A stretch of 64,000 bases of DNA from Gramella sp. AN32 (lineage in GTDB: Bacteria > Bacteroidota > Bacteroidia > Flavobacteriales > Flavobacteriaceae), in the NCBI RefSeq assembly GCF_023718305.1, contig NZ_QEYO01000022.1, positions 1 through 64,000 of the forward strand, given 5' to 3'. The notes under the pieces are model-generated. The model saw nothing but the letters and a program-made list of their open reading frames with translations. It was not told the DNA's origin and searched no databases. Below are positions 43,003 to 51,588 of the stretch, one piece after another (position 1 is the stretch's first letter; every line of letters begins with the position of its first letter). The position numbers were made by a program, and so were the translations under genes.

Positions 43003-44203
43003 TTAGCAAAGGAATTAATTCATTTATAATATCGGCGGCAACTTCAGTTTTAGATTTTAGATCAAATTCTTTAATGGAACCTGGATAAATAATGGAGATC
43101 TTATTCGTATCCTTTTTAAATCCTGCACCTTTATCCTTCAGGGAATTTAATACAATAAAATCAAGGTTTTTAGCTTCTAATTTTTTTCGTGCGTTCTCTA
43201 CCCCATTTTCGGTTTCAAGGGCAAAGCCAATCACTATCTGATCTTTTTTTCTTTTACCCAAAGTAGCCAAAATATCCGGATTCTTAACCAGTTCAATCGT
43301 TAGATGAGTATCAGCTTTTTTAATTTTTTCTGAAGCAACTGAAGCAGGACGATAATCGGCTACCGCTGCTGCAGCAATAAATACATCAACCTCATCGAAA
43401 TAATTTTCAGCTTCCCGCAACATTTCCTGAGCTGTATTTACCTGAATAATTTTCAGGTTTTCATGTTCCAGTGCCATAGAAGTAGGACCTGAAATTAGAA
43501 CTACTTCAGCCCCTAATTGAAGTGCAGTTTTAGCAATTTCATAACCCATTTTTCCACTGGAATGATTCCCAATAAAACGAACAGGATCAATGGCCTCGTA
43601 TGTGGGACCTGCGGTAATCAGGAATTTCTTATGCTTTAGAGGAAGTTTAGCGAAAAGATCATCTTCGATAAACTTTACTATTTCTTCCGGCTCTGCCATT
43701 CTACCTTCTCCATGCAATCCACTGGCCAGTTCACCTGTTCCCGCGGGTATTATTATATTTCCGTAGGATTTAAGGGTAGCAAAACTGTTTTTTGTGGATG
43801 GATGCTGAAACATATCCAGATCCATCGCCGGAGCAAAATATACGGGACATTTTGCCGAAAGATAGGTCGCCAATAATAAATTATCGCTGGTACCCGCTGC
43901 CATTTTGGAAAGTGTATTGGCCGTCGCGGGGGCTATTAACATAAAATCGGCCCAAAGGCCGAATTCTACGTGGTTGTTCCAGGTCGCATTCTCATCTTCT
44001 TCATTAGTAAAAGAAGAATACACTTCATTTTTAGAAAGTGTTGAAAGCGTAAGTGGTGTTATAAAATCTTTTGCCGCAGGTGTCATAATTACCTTGACCT
44101 CTGCGCCAGATTTTATAAAAAGACGTACCAGACCAGCAGTTTTATATGCAGCAATACCGGCGGTAATGCCCAATAAAACTTTTTTGCCTTTTAGTACAGA
44201 CAT
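42995..44203 (-). CDS. coaBC: Bifunctional phosphopantothenoylcysteine synthase/decarboxylase
   Basis: Coenzyme A synthesis. 402 residues. The N-terminal flavoprotein CoaC domain (KKVLLGITAGIAAYKTAGLVR; active-site region HNHVE-like NNHVEFGLWAD; PAMDLDMFQHPST) and the C-terminal CoaB domain (ITAGPTYEAIDPVRFIGNHSSGKMG near residue 195) are both complete. It follows rpoZ by 8 bp and overlaps the DUF4835 gene. Confidence 0.96.
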   Translation of the reverse strand: MSVLKGKKVLLGITAGIAAYKTAGLVRLFIKSGAEVKVIMTPAAKDFITPLTLSTLSKNEVYSSFTNEEDENATWNNHVEFGLWADFMLIAPATANTLSKMAAGTSDNLLLATYLSAKCPVYFAPAMDLDMFQHPSTKNSFATLKSYGNIIIPAGTGELASGLHGEGRMAEPEEIVKFIEDDLFAKLPLKHKKFLITAGPTYEAIDPVRFIGNHSSGKMGYEIAKTALQLGAEVVLISGPTSMALEHENLKIIQVNTAQEMLREAENYFDEVDVFIAAAAVADYRPASVASEKIKKADTHLTIELVKNPDILATLGKRKKDQIVIGFALETENGVENARKKLEAKNLDFIVLNSLKDKGAGFKKDTNKISIIYPGSIKEFDLKSKTEVAADIINELIPLLNA

Positions 44204-44211
44204 ATTATTTT

Positions 44212-44541
44212 CTAATCTTCAGAATCTATGGTGTTGCGATAATAGATCTTATCCTCCAGCCATTCCTGAGTAGCCAGAGCTTGTGGCTTGGGTAATCTCT
44301 CGTAAAATTTTGAAACTTCGATTTGCTCTTTATTTTCAAATATCTCATCTAAAGAATCGTTGTAAGTAGCAAATTCATCAAGCTTTTCTAATAATTCTTT
44401 TTTTATTTCAGAATTAATTTGAGTCGCTCTTTTTGAAATAATTGAAATCGCCTCGTAAATATTCCCGGTGGGTTCATCAATTTCGTTCTTGTTGATCGTA
44501 GTGGTGTTAACCGGTGCATCAATTTTTTTAAAATCCATCAT
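44212..44541 (-). CDS. rpoZ: RNA polymerase omega subunit, Rpb6-like
   Basis: A 109-residue protein. The GNIYEAISIISKRATQINSEIKKEL stretch is the Rpb6/omega core that clamps the beta' subunit. The Bacteroidota form is longer than the E. coli one and often annotated RNA polymerase Rpb6. It lies between bamD and coaBC, with 8-bp gaps on both sides. Confidence 0.9.
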   Translation of the reverse strand: MMDFKKIDAPVNTTTINKNEIDEPTGNIYEAISIISKRATQINSEIKKELLEKLDEFATYNDSLDEIFENKEQIEVSKFYERLPKPQALATQEWLEDKIYYRNTIDSED

Positions 44542-44549
44542 ACCTAGTA

Positions 44550-45359
44550 TTAAAAATTCTGTAACCTTGTGTCTATATCTGCAGAATAATCTGCGGTTTG
44601 GGCTGAATATTCTCCTTCCGGATAATATTTGTTATATGTACTGTATAATTCCTTTGCTTCGTTCAATCGTGTTTCCATTAAATACGGAACGCTATTGATG
44701 GCAAGCAAATAAGCTGATTCTGCACGATAATAATAAGCTGCCTCTCTAAAGGGCGAGCCGGGATAATCTGCCAGGAAATTATTAAATGCAGCAATTGCCG
44801 CTTTATAATATTCCGTATGGTGATATTGCTTGGCAATCTCGTAGGCTTTTTTCTCCAGTTTTATACGGAGTTCTGTCGCCATGGTATTGGCCAGTTCCGC
44901 ATTTTCACCTTCAGGATAGGTATTCAAATAAGTTTGCAATTCTTCAATTGCCTTGTCGGTATCCGTTTGATCCAAATTGAATCTTGGAGAACGGTAATAG
45001 TAACTGGCGGCTTCTTTAAACTTGGCTTCTTCAGCCTTATCACTATCAGGATATAATTGGTTAAATCTTTCAAACTCAAAAGGAGAAAGAAAATAATCGC
45101 CTAATAGAAAATAGGTATCAGCAAGCAGGAATACCACTCTCTGTCCCTGCGGTTTTCCACGAAATTCAGGTATTATCTGCTCAAATAACCTAAGTGCTTT
45201 ACGCAGTTTAGATTTGTCTTCTTCAGCTTTTCCTTCCGTATAAAGCTTTTCGGCCATTTGATATTTGACCGCAGAATCTTTACTTTTAAGTACATCCTGA
45301 TATTCGCCGCAAGACAGCATCATCAGGGCCACACTCAAAATTAAAATACCTTTTTTCAT
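44550..45359 (-). CDS. bamD: Outer membrane assembly lipoprotein BamD
   Basis: About 269 residues from ATG 45359, which starts a good lipoprotein signal peptide (MKKGILILSVALMMLSC); the frame's earlier ATG at 45389 adds unrelated residues. TPR-like repeats follow, with YQMAEKLYTEGKAEEDKSKL early in the protein. BamD with BamA inserts beta-barrel proteins into the outer membrane. First gene of the bamD-recN run. Confidence 0.93.
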   Translation of the reverse strand: MKKGILILSVALMMLSCGEYQDVLKSKDSAVKYQMAEKLYTEGKAEEDKSKLRKALRLFEQIIPEFRGKPQGQRVVFLLADTYFLLGDYFLSPFEFERFNQLYPDSDKAEEAKFKEAASYYYRSPRFNLDQTDTDKAIEELQTYLNTYPEGENAELANTMATELRIKLEKKAYEIAKQYHHTEYYKAAIAAFNNFLADYPGSPFREAAYYYRAESAYLLAINSVPYLMETRLNEAKELYSTYNKYYPEGEYSAQTADYSADIDTRLQNF

Positions 45360-45495
45360 GATTCGTAAAAACATCTGGCAAAAATACATTTTTTGTTACT
45401 ATAAAAAAAACTTTCCTATTCCCATCCAATAACCCATATTTAAAGGATTTATTGCTGAAAAGAGCAAAGTTTAATTTTAAAAGTTTTGCTGAAAA

Positions 45496-46371
45496 TTAAA
45501 ATAGGGAAACGAAATCGGAAATTTTTTGTTGTAAATCTTCAGTTGCTTCCACTAAAGGAAGCCTTACGTAGTTTTCTGAAATTTCCTTTTTTGCCAGTAA
45601 AGATTTTATGCCTGCAGGATTTCCTTCAGCAAAGATCAAATCTATAGAAGGTGCAATTTTGTAGTGAAGTTTGTAGGCTTTTTCCACATTTCCATGCAAA
45701 CCTTCCTGCACCATTTCTGAAAATTCTTTGGGAAATCCCTGGCCAATCACTGAGATCACTCCTTTCCCGCCCGCAAGGATCATAGGCAAAGTCACCATAT
45801 CATCTCCGGAAATTACCAGGAAATCTTTTGGAACCATACTTATAAGTCGCATGGCCTGCACCACATCTCCGGCTGCTTCTTTCACCCCAATTACATTTTT
45901 GCAATGCCTGGCAATTCTATTGATCGTATCTGGCAAAATATTAGACGAAGTTCTCCCGGGGACATTATACACAATGACCGGAAGTGGCGAGGCTTTGGAA
46001 ATCTCTACAAAATGCCTGAAAATCCCTTCCTGGGTGGGTTTATTATAATATGGGGAAACTGAAAGGATCGCTTGAAAACCCTCAACATTTGAATTTTTTA
46101 ATTCTTCAACCAACGCGCCGGTGTTATTCCCTCCAATACCCAAAACCAATGGTAACCTGCCGCGATTGGCCTTTACTACCTCCGCTTTTACCAGTTCCTT
46201 CTCTTTTTGAGACAGTGTGGCACTCTCCGCAGTGGTCCCTAAAGCCACTAAATAATTTATTCCGTTCTCCACCTGATAATCAACCAGCCTGTGAAGTGCT
46301 TCCACATCTACCGAAAGATCTTTTTTAAAAGGTGTAATTAGCGCGACTCCTGTACCAACAAAGGATTTCAT
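45496..46371 (-). CDS. dapA: 4-hydroxy-tetrahydrodipicolinate synthase
   Basis: Condenses pyruvate and aspartate semialdehyde in lysine/DAP synthesis. 291 residues. The TIM-barrel motifs GTTAESATLSQKEK, the YNVPGRTSSN segment with the catalytic Tyr (about residue 133), and GVKEAAGD with the Schiff-base Lys (about residue 162) are all present. It is separated from bamD by about 136 bp, so it may have its own transcript. Confidence 0.96.
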   Translation of the reverse strand: MKSFVGTGVALITPFKKDLSVDVEALHRLVDYQVENGINYLVALGTTAESATLSQKEKELVKAEVVKANRGRLPLVLGIGGNNTGALVEELKNSNVEGFQAILSVSPYYNKPTQEGIFRHFVEISKASPLPVIVYNVPGRTSSNILPDTINRIARHCKNVIGVKEAAGDVVQAMRLISMVPKDFLVISGDDMVTLPMILAGGKGVISVIGQGFPKEFSEMVQEGLHGNVEKAYKLHYKIAPSIDLIFAEGNPAGIKSLLAKKEISENYVRLPLVEATEDLQQKISDFVSLF

Positions 46372-46611
46372 TCAATATAATTTTTAAATTTTTCGGAAAA
46401 CAAATTCCGGATATGCCCAAAATCTTAGAACTCATAGAATTTAGGGTTCCAGATTGATGGGCAAATGTAAATATTTCCATGAAAATTGAAAGCGAATCTA
46501 TCTAGCTTACAGTTAGACCTTATCTTAATTTAACAGGTTTATTTTATTTGTGAAATACTGCACGGCGGAATTATAGTCTGAATAAATCAGGAATTATTTT
46601 TAGATGCGGTT

Positions 46612-46619
46612 TATATTTG
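46612..46619 (+). promoter_or_regulatory. -7 element upstream of the 5'-nucleotidase pair
   Basis: TATATTTG is a perfect TAnnTTTG match 18 bp before the ATG at 46638. No clear -33 TTG element is present. The rest of the 266-bp gap from dapA shows nothing else. Confidence 0.45.
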
Positions 46620-46637
46620 AAAATATAATTCCTCTCC

Positions 46638-47396
46638 ATGACCTATTATAGAATAATTTTCTGCTTCCTCCTGTTTCTGGGAACAGTTTCATGTAAACAA
46701 ACCAAACTTGCTAACCTAAGTTCAAAAACGGAAAGGATTGCGATAGACGCATCGCTTGAAGAAGATACTGAAATCAAGGCATTTATTGAACCTTATAAGA
46801 ATCATTTAGATGCCATGCTGGATAGCGTAGTCGCTTACAATCCTTCAACTTTAGATAAAAATGACGGAGATTTGAATACAGCTTTGGGAAATTTAATGGC
46901 TGATGCGGTTTTGGAACTTGCCAATCCTGTTTTTAAATCCAGAACCGGGGAAAATATCGATTTTGTATTGCTGAATCATGGCGGGATCCGCTCGCAGTTA
47001 CCAAAAGGAAATATTTCTGCGCGATCTGCTTACAATTTAATGCCCTTTGAAAATGAGGTCGTGGTGGTGGAACTAACCGGAAAAAAGGTCAGGGCAATGA
47101 TTCAATATCTGGGGAAAGCAAAAAGGGCGCATCCGGTTAGCGGGATCAATTTAAAAGCCGATTCAAAATTTAAGATTTACAGTGCCACCGTGGCGGGGAA
47201 AAGTATCGATGAAAACCGAAATTATTTTGTAGCTACTTCAGATTATTTGCAACAGGGTGGAGATAATATGAACTTTTTCAGCAATCCGGTGAATAGCTAC
47301 CAGATCGATTATAAAATTAGAAAGGTGTTGATCGATTATTTTAATAAAATCGACACCATAAAGGCCAAAATTGATAACCGGTATACAAAAGACTAA
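46638..47396 (+). CDS. 5'-nucleotidase C-terminal domain lipoprotein
   Basis: A 252-residue lipoprotein (LFLGTVSC lipobox, Cys19). It consists of the substrate-binding C-terminal domain of UshA-type 5'-nucleotidases: LGNLMADAVLELAN, NHGGIRSQLPKGNISARSAYNLMPFENEVVVVELTG and a YLQQGGDNM segment that forms the nucleobase clamp. It lacks the metallophosphatase domain, which is encoded by the next gene 3 bp downstream. Confidence 0.92.
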   Translation: MTYYRIIFCFLLFLGTVSCKQTKLANLSSKTERIAIDASLEEDTEIKAFIEPYKNHLDAMLDSVVAYNPSTLDKNDGDLNTALGNLMADAVLELANPVFKSRTGENIDFVLLNHGGIRSQLPKGNISARSAYNLMPFENEVVVVELTGKKVRAMIQYLGKAKRAHPVSGINLKADSKFKIYSATVAGKSIDENRNYFVATSDYLQQGGDNMNFFSNPVNSYQIDYKIRKVLIDYFNKIDTIKAKIDNRYTKD

Positions 47397-47399
47397 ACG

Positions 47400-48311
47400 A
47401 TGAAAAGAAGGGATTTTATTCAAAATACGGCGGCTGCTACAGCTTTTGTGGGATTGGGCGGTTTATCCAGTTTATCTTTTAAACCGACATACGAAAAGCA
47501 CATTACCATCCTGCACACCAACGATGTACACAGCCATATCGAAGCTTTTGGCCCTGAAGATGGACGTAATGCGAATATGGGAGGTGTGGCCAGAAGGGCA
47601 ACTTTGATCGAAAAAATTAGGAAAGAGAATCCAAATACACTGCTTCTCGATGCGGGAGATATTTTTCAGGGAACGCCTTATTTCAACTTTTATGGCGGTG
47701 AAGTGGAATTTAAATTGATGAGCAAACTGAAATATGATGCCTCTACCCTGGGCAACCATGATTTCGATAATGGCCTTGACGGACTACATGCCCAGTTACC
47801 GCATGCTAACTTCGATTTTATTTGTTCTAATTATGATTTTTCCAATACGATCATGGAGGGCAAAACCAAAGCCTATCGAATTATCCAAAAAGACGGGGTG
47901 AAAATTGGAATTTTCGGGCTGGGGGTTGAATTGCAGGGCCTGGTGAATAAGCAGCTCTATAAAGAAACTAAATATCTGGATCCGATAGAGATTGCTACAG
48001 ATATGAGTTCTACCCTTAAAAATGATGAAAAGTGTGACCTGGTGATCTGCCTTTCACATCTGGGTTATAAATATGATAATCTCAAGATTTCGGATATCAA
48101 GATTGCTGAAAGCACACAAAATATCGATTTGATCATTGGTGGTCACACGCATACTTTTTTAGAAAAACCCACTACAGTTAAAAATAAAGCAGGGAAAAAT
48201 GTATTGGTGAATCAGGTGGGTTGTTATGGCTTGTATTTGGGTAGGATTGATTTCTTTTTGGATTCTAATAAAAATGTAACTTCGAAAAGCAACAAGCTTG
48301 CTATTCGATAA
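47400..48311 (+). CDS. 5'-nucleotidase metallophosphatase domain, Tat-exported
   Basis: A 303-residue protein with a twin-arginine type signal (MKRRDFIQNTAAATAFVGLGG). Metal-binding motifs of the calcineurin-like fold are complete: HTNDVHSH, DAGDIFQG, GNHDFDNG and GGHTHTF. It is the catalytic N-terminal half of a UshA-like enzyme. Together with the upstream gene it reconstitutes a full 5'-nucleotidase from two polypeptides, with the domain order reversed on the DNA and different export signals (lipoprotein versus Tat). Confidence 0.93.
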   Translation: MKRRDFIQNTAAATAFVGLGGLSSLSFKPTYEKHITILHTNDVHSHIEAFGPEDGRNANMGGVARRATLIEKIRKENPNTLLLDAGDIFQGTPYFNFYGGEVEFKLMSKLKYDASTLGNHDFDNGLDGLHAQLPHANFDFICSNYDFSNTIMEGKTKAYRIIQKDGVKIGIFGLGVELQGLVNKQLYKETKYLDPIEIATDMSSTLKNDEKCDLVICLSHLGYKYDNLKISDIKIAESTQNIDLIIGGHTHTFLEKPTTVKNKAGKNVLVNQVGCYGLYLGRIDFFLDSNKNVTSKSNKLAIR

Positions 48312-48343
48312 TTCTATTTAAAAGCTAACGGTCATGCTGAGCG

Positions 48344-48370
48344 CAGTCGAAGCATGGCAATTAAACTATA
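48344..48370. repeat. Direct repeat, left copy, flanking accessory cassette
   Basis: A 27-bp sequence beginning CAGTCGAAGCATGGCAATT, 26 of 27 bases identical to 51562-51588 and in the same orientation. It belongs to a longer repeat-derived stretch (48326-48420). Confidence 0.85.
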
Positions 48371-48483
48371 ATCTCTACTCCGCGAAGCTTACAAACTTCG
48401 CAACACGGAATTACTAAATAAGTTAAATTAAATTATAAAAAATTTCATATTTTTAAAAATTACTAACCAAGATACGTTAAAAT

Positions 48484-48939
48484 ATGAAAATCTATCAATT
48501 TCTAATTCTCTTACTATTTATAAGTTGTGCAGTTGATGAAATAGAGGAACAGGAGAAAGAGCAATCAATTGTTGTTGAAACTATTAAATTTGAAAATTTT
48601 CAGAATAGGAAAGAATTAAAATTAATATCAAATGAGCTGAAAAGCCTTAATGATGACTTATTAAATAAAAATTTTGAAAATAAGAATCAAGAGTTAGCCA
48701 ACCTTTCATTGGATCTTGATAACATTAAATATGTTAAAACAATTCTAACCCATACTTATAATATTCCTGTTTCATCTAATAATAAGAATGTTATATATAA
48801 TATAGGAATAAGATTTAATAGTGAAAATTCTGAATACAACTCCTATTTTATTAAATATAAGTTTTCAAGAGCGGATTTAAAGAACAATAATACTGAAAAA
48901 ATCAATACCAGAAATCCAACCTTTAAATTTAAATCTTGA
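48484..48939 (+). CDS. Lipoprotein fragment, N-terminal part of decayed gene
   Basis: A 151-residue frame beginning with a clear lipoprotein signal (FLILLLFISC15), followed by an Asn/Lys/Glu-rich, mostly helical segment (ELKSLNDDLLNKNFENKNQELANL) and a beta-rich stretch. The local base composition is clearly more AT-rich than the neighbours. The frame ends shortly after a run of six A at 48896-48901; one extra A there would read into the frame of the next gene (EKKSIPEIQPLNLNLEEILY...), so this is probably the 5' part of a frameshifted gene. No family recognised. Confidence 0.6.
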   Translation: MKIYQFLILLLFISCAVDEIEEQEKEQSIVVETIKFENFQNRKELKLISNELKSLNDDLLNKNFENKNQELANLSLDLDNIKYVKTILTHTYNIPVSSNNKNVIYNIGIRFNSENSEYNSYFIKYKFSRADLKNNNTEKINTRNPTFKFKS

Positions 48940-48979
48940 AGAAATTCTATATCATATAGTTGAAAAGCAATCAAAAGAC

Positions 48980-49528
48980 ATGGAACTAGTTTGCTTTCCT
49001 GATTGGGACTATATATGCGAAGAACTAGGTTGGGGAAGTACGGGTTGGGACATTAATATGGAATCAACACCGACTGATTATGAAAGGGATTGTAATTTTG
49101 TTTACCAAGGTCAAGAGTGTTACTTAAGAGATAGTGGAGGTGGAGGTGAAACGACCACATCTACAGGTACTAATACTGATACTGGTGGAAGTACAACCAC
49201 GAATACGGGGGGATTCACAGCTGCAACATCCGACGATGATGTAATAGAATTTAAAGAATTTACCTCGCAGCTTCCATACGATTTAAGAAGTTATTATATG
49301 GACTCAAATAATTCTAGATTGAAGAATAGTATTTATCAGTATTTGATAAGTAAAAAAGAAGGTTATGATTTTACTATTGGATCGAAAAATTTTGCAGAAG
49401 AAGCTATCCGTACCCATAAAGATGGAGGACAAATAGATCTTATTAGGGAAATATTGAAAGATAGTAGTTTTATAAATACCAAAGCAGATTGTGTCTTAAA
49501 AGAATTGATTTCATCTGGCAACAATTGA
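48980..49528 (+). CDS. Middle fragment with Gly/Thr linker (decayed gene)
   Basis: A 182-residue frame with no signal peptide of its own: a Trp/Cys-rich segment (FPDWDYICEELGWGSTGWDI), a Gly/Thr/Ser linker (about residues 52-80) and the beginning of a conserved C-terminal domain (NTKADCVLKELISSGNN). It ends at TGA 49526-49528, but the same frame stays open for another 189 codons containing the rest of the domain. The frame is also open 5' to 48881. I read it as the middle of one gene split by a frameshift and a nonsense codon. Confidence 0.6.
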   Translation: MELVCFPDWDYICEELGWGSTGWDINMESTPTDYERDCNFVYQGQECYLRDSGGGGETTTSTGTNTDTGGSTTTNTGGFTAATSDDDVIEFKEFTSQLPYDLRSYYMDSNNSRLKNSIYQYLISKKEGYDFTIGSKNFAEEAIRTHKDGGQIDLIREILKDSSFINTKADCVLKELISSGNN

Positions 49529-50098
49529 TTCCGTAAAACAACCGAAGCTTTTACTGGCTCAAAAAGTAACTACAGATTAAAGTTTACTACAAGTAATGAT
49601 ATAAATACGGCAATTGCTAGAACTCCAGTACCAAATAATAGTGAAGATGTTATAACGATTAGATTTTATTCCAGAAATTCTTCTACAGAAAATTCAATTT
49701 TACTTGCGAAGACTATTTTACACGAAGCAATTCATGCAGAACTACACAGAATAATACTTACTGGGAATGCTTCGCCTAATTCTTTACCACCAGACTTATA
49801 TTCGTGGTTCAAGAAATTATGGAATCAGTATGAAAGTTATGGTGGTACAAATTATGCTGCAACCAATTCTGAACACTATTTCATGGCAAATAGATTTATT
49901 AATCCTATTTCAATTGGATTATGGGAATATGATAAAAAATCTCAAAACTCTATAAATTATAAAGGTTTTGCATGGCAAGGTTTAGAAGATTGGGGTGTAC
50001 CTGCTTATATATCTCAAACCGAATTAGATGAATTGAAGGCATTAACCAATATAGTTACACATGATAGTTACTCGAGCGATTGCAATGGCAGGTTTTAA
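49529..50098 (+). pseudogene. HExxH metallopeptidase-like C-terminal domain, cut off by stop codon
   Basis: Directly after the TGA at 49526 the same frame continues for 189 codons to TGA/TAA at 50098, without an early start codon (first ATG 49883). It encodes ILLAKTILHEAIHAELHR, with an HExxH zinc motif at 49721-49735, then a YESYGGTNYAATNSEHYFMANRF segment with a possible third ligand. I recall similar HExxH domains at the ends of secreted Flavobacteriaceae proteins, following an NTKxxCVxxKL segment like that in the preceding frame. The gene therefore seems inactivated here. Confidence 0.65.
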
Positions 50099-50690
50099 AA
50101 AACTCTCAATTGGATTAATTTTTCTATTAGGTATTTGTAGTCCAAATGAAAAAAAAACAAATAAAATTTTTCAGGATACTTTTGAAGATATTATTGAGCA
50201 GACAACGTTTGATCAAAGATTACACAAAATCCCTACACCAGAAGAATATCAAAAGGGAAAAAAATTTGAATTTTTAGACAAGAGACCTGATAGTCTTCCC
50301 AAACTAAGAGTTCTGGTAAATCCGAATGCAGTTTCTTTCGATTTTAATAATCTAGATTTAATTCCCGATAGTCATTCCTTTGTTTTTGAAATTGAAAATT
50401 TTAAAGAGAAGCTTTATATTAATTTGCGAGAGATGCCTGCTGAATCTGAAAAATATATTATTTCAGTTTCAGAAAACTTCGATCAAACTATAAATGATTA
50501 CTCCAATCATCCGGAAATTGATCGTTATGTAAGTTTTAGTAAAATTTTAATGAACAAAACCTCTGATAAGGCTCTACTTTACGTGAGTAATGATCATTCT
50601 CGTTATGCTGGTATGACCTTCTATGTAGTATTAGACAAAAACGGAAAAAAGTGGACCATATCTGATGTTATCGGAGTCGCAGGATCTTAA
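50085..50690 (+). CDS. Small secreted/lipoprotein-like protein, cassette paralogue A
   Basis: About 201 residues from ATG 50085 (MAGFKKLSIGLIFLLGIC), overlapping the decayed gene by 14 bp; the frame is open from 50061. The N-terminus is a signal peptide with possible lipobox LGIC. The C-terminal 55 residues (SFSKILMNKTSDKALLYVS ... DKNGKKWTISDVIG) resemble those of the gene at 50891. Coupling to an HExxH protein gene is what one expects of an immunity or accessory protein, but that is a guess. Confidence 0.65.
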   Translation: MAGFKKLSIGLIFLLGICSPNEKKTNKIFQDTFEDIIEQTTFDQRLHKIPTPEEYQKGKKFEFLDKRPDSLPKLRVLVNPNAVSFDFNNLDLIPDSHSFVFEIENFKEKLYINLREMPAESEKYIISVSENFDQTINDYSNHPEIDRYVSFSKILMNKTSDKALLYVSNDHSRYAGMTFYVVLDKNGKKWTISDVIGVAGS

Positions 50691-50730
50691 TGGCATTAGA
50701 ATTTATACGTTTAAAAAAAATTCTAATTGT

Positions 50731-50855
50731 TTGTTCGTAGTGTATCCTAAACTAAAAAAAGACGTCATTCTGAACTTGTTTCAGAATCTCATTTCAAATC
50801 TAGGTCATATTGAGACCGTGAAATAAATTCAGCGTGACAAAAAGATTTTAGGATA
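50731..50855. repeat. MITE-like element with 9-bp inverted repeats
   Basis: It starts TTGTTCGTAGTGTATCC. TATCCTAAA (50743-50751) is repeated inverted as TTTAGGATA (50847-50855). The core GACGTCATTCTGAACTTG-TTTCAGAA contains a second inverted repeat (TTCTGAA/TTTCAGAA). Relatives lie at 25389-25456 and, inverted, at 56404-56541. It encodes no protein. Confidence 0.7.
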
Positions 50856-50890
50856 GAAAACGGATATACACAAATCTATTTATTGAAATC

Positions 50891-51511
50891 ATGCTTAATT
50901 TAAAAATAGTGATTTTCGGGTATTTTATTTTATGTATGACTACGAATTGTTCCGCTCAGAATAAAGTAGAAAAAGAGATACATGAAGTACTTTCAATAGC
51001 AATTCAGGATGTTCTGGCTAGTGAAACAGATACCACAAACATTCTCTATCCGCCACCGTTTCCCGGAATCACTCAAAAAGATAGTATCAAAGCACGTAAT
51101 ACGTTTCTTAAAATAAAGAATCCAAAGAATTATGTGTTAGCCATAGATCCTATTTTAAGACCTCTGAAAATCAAATATTCTACGAAATTTCAAGAACACT
51201 CTCAAATTTTAAAAGACCTTGAAAGCTTTGAAAATACCCAGAAAATTAATTTTAATGCATTAGAATTAAGTAAAACATATAATATAATTGAATATCCTGT
51301 AGATTACGAAAATCTCACCTATTCATTTGGGGAAGATTTTAGTTTATTACTATCCTTTTCAAGAGTAGCTTTTGATAAAAATCTATCAAAGGCCGCGTTA
51401 CTTGTTTCTGGTATAGTAGAAAAAAATTCAGGAGAAACCATTTTAATGCTTTTTGAAAAGCGTGATGGAAAATGGAAAATAATATTTAGTCAAAGTCTTG
51501 GAATATCTTAA
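50891..51511 (+). CDS. Small secreted protein, cassette paralogue B
   Basis: A 206-residue exported protein with signal peptide (IVIFGYFILCMTTNCSAQ; Cys19 may be a lipidation site). The body is unknown. The C-terminal SFSRVAFDKNLSKAALLVSG ... EKRDGKWKIIFSQSLG parallels the end of the 50085 protein, so the two are diverged paralogues; I recall this ending in many small Flavobacteriaceae proteins of unknown function. The MITE-like element lies between the two copies. AT-rich like the rest of the cassette. Confidence 0.65.
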   Translation: MLNLKIVIFGYFILCMTTNCSAQNKVEKEIHEVLSIAIQDVLASETDTTNILYPPPFPGITQKDSIKARNTFLKIKNPKNYVLAIDPILRPLKIKYSTKFQEHSQILKDLESFENTQKINFNALELSKTYNIIEYPVDYENLTYSFGEDFSLLLSFSRVAFDKNLSKAALLVSGIVEKNSGETILMLFEKRDGKWKIIFSQSLGIS

Positions 51512-51522
51512 AATTCTCTGCT

Positions 51523-51545
51523 CTGCGAAGTTTGCAACTTCGCAG
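51523..51545. terminator. Hairpin after cassette gene B
   Basis: A perfect 10-bp stem CTGCGAAGTT-TGC-AACTTCGCAG without a marked T tract. A similar but imperfect sequence lies at 48380-48400, so it is part of the repeat material flanking the cassette and may also end transcription. Confidence 0.5.
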
Positions 51546-51561
51546 CTTTATACGCTAAGTA

Positions 51562-51588
51562 CAGTCGAAGCATGGCAATTTAACTATA
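51562..51588. repeat. Direct repeat, right copy, flanking accessory cassette
   Basis: 26 of 27 bases identical to 48344-48370. It abuts the stop codon of the vanX-like gene (51589). Recombination between the two copies would remove about 3.2 kb. Confidence 0.85.

Noticed and set aside
48980..49528. Intact 182-residue secreted protein
   Set aside because: It has no export signal, begins and ends in the middle of recognisable segments, and its frame remains open on both sides apart from one TGA.
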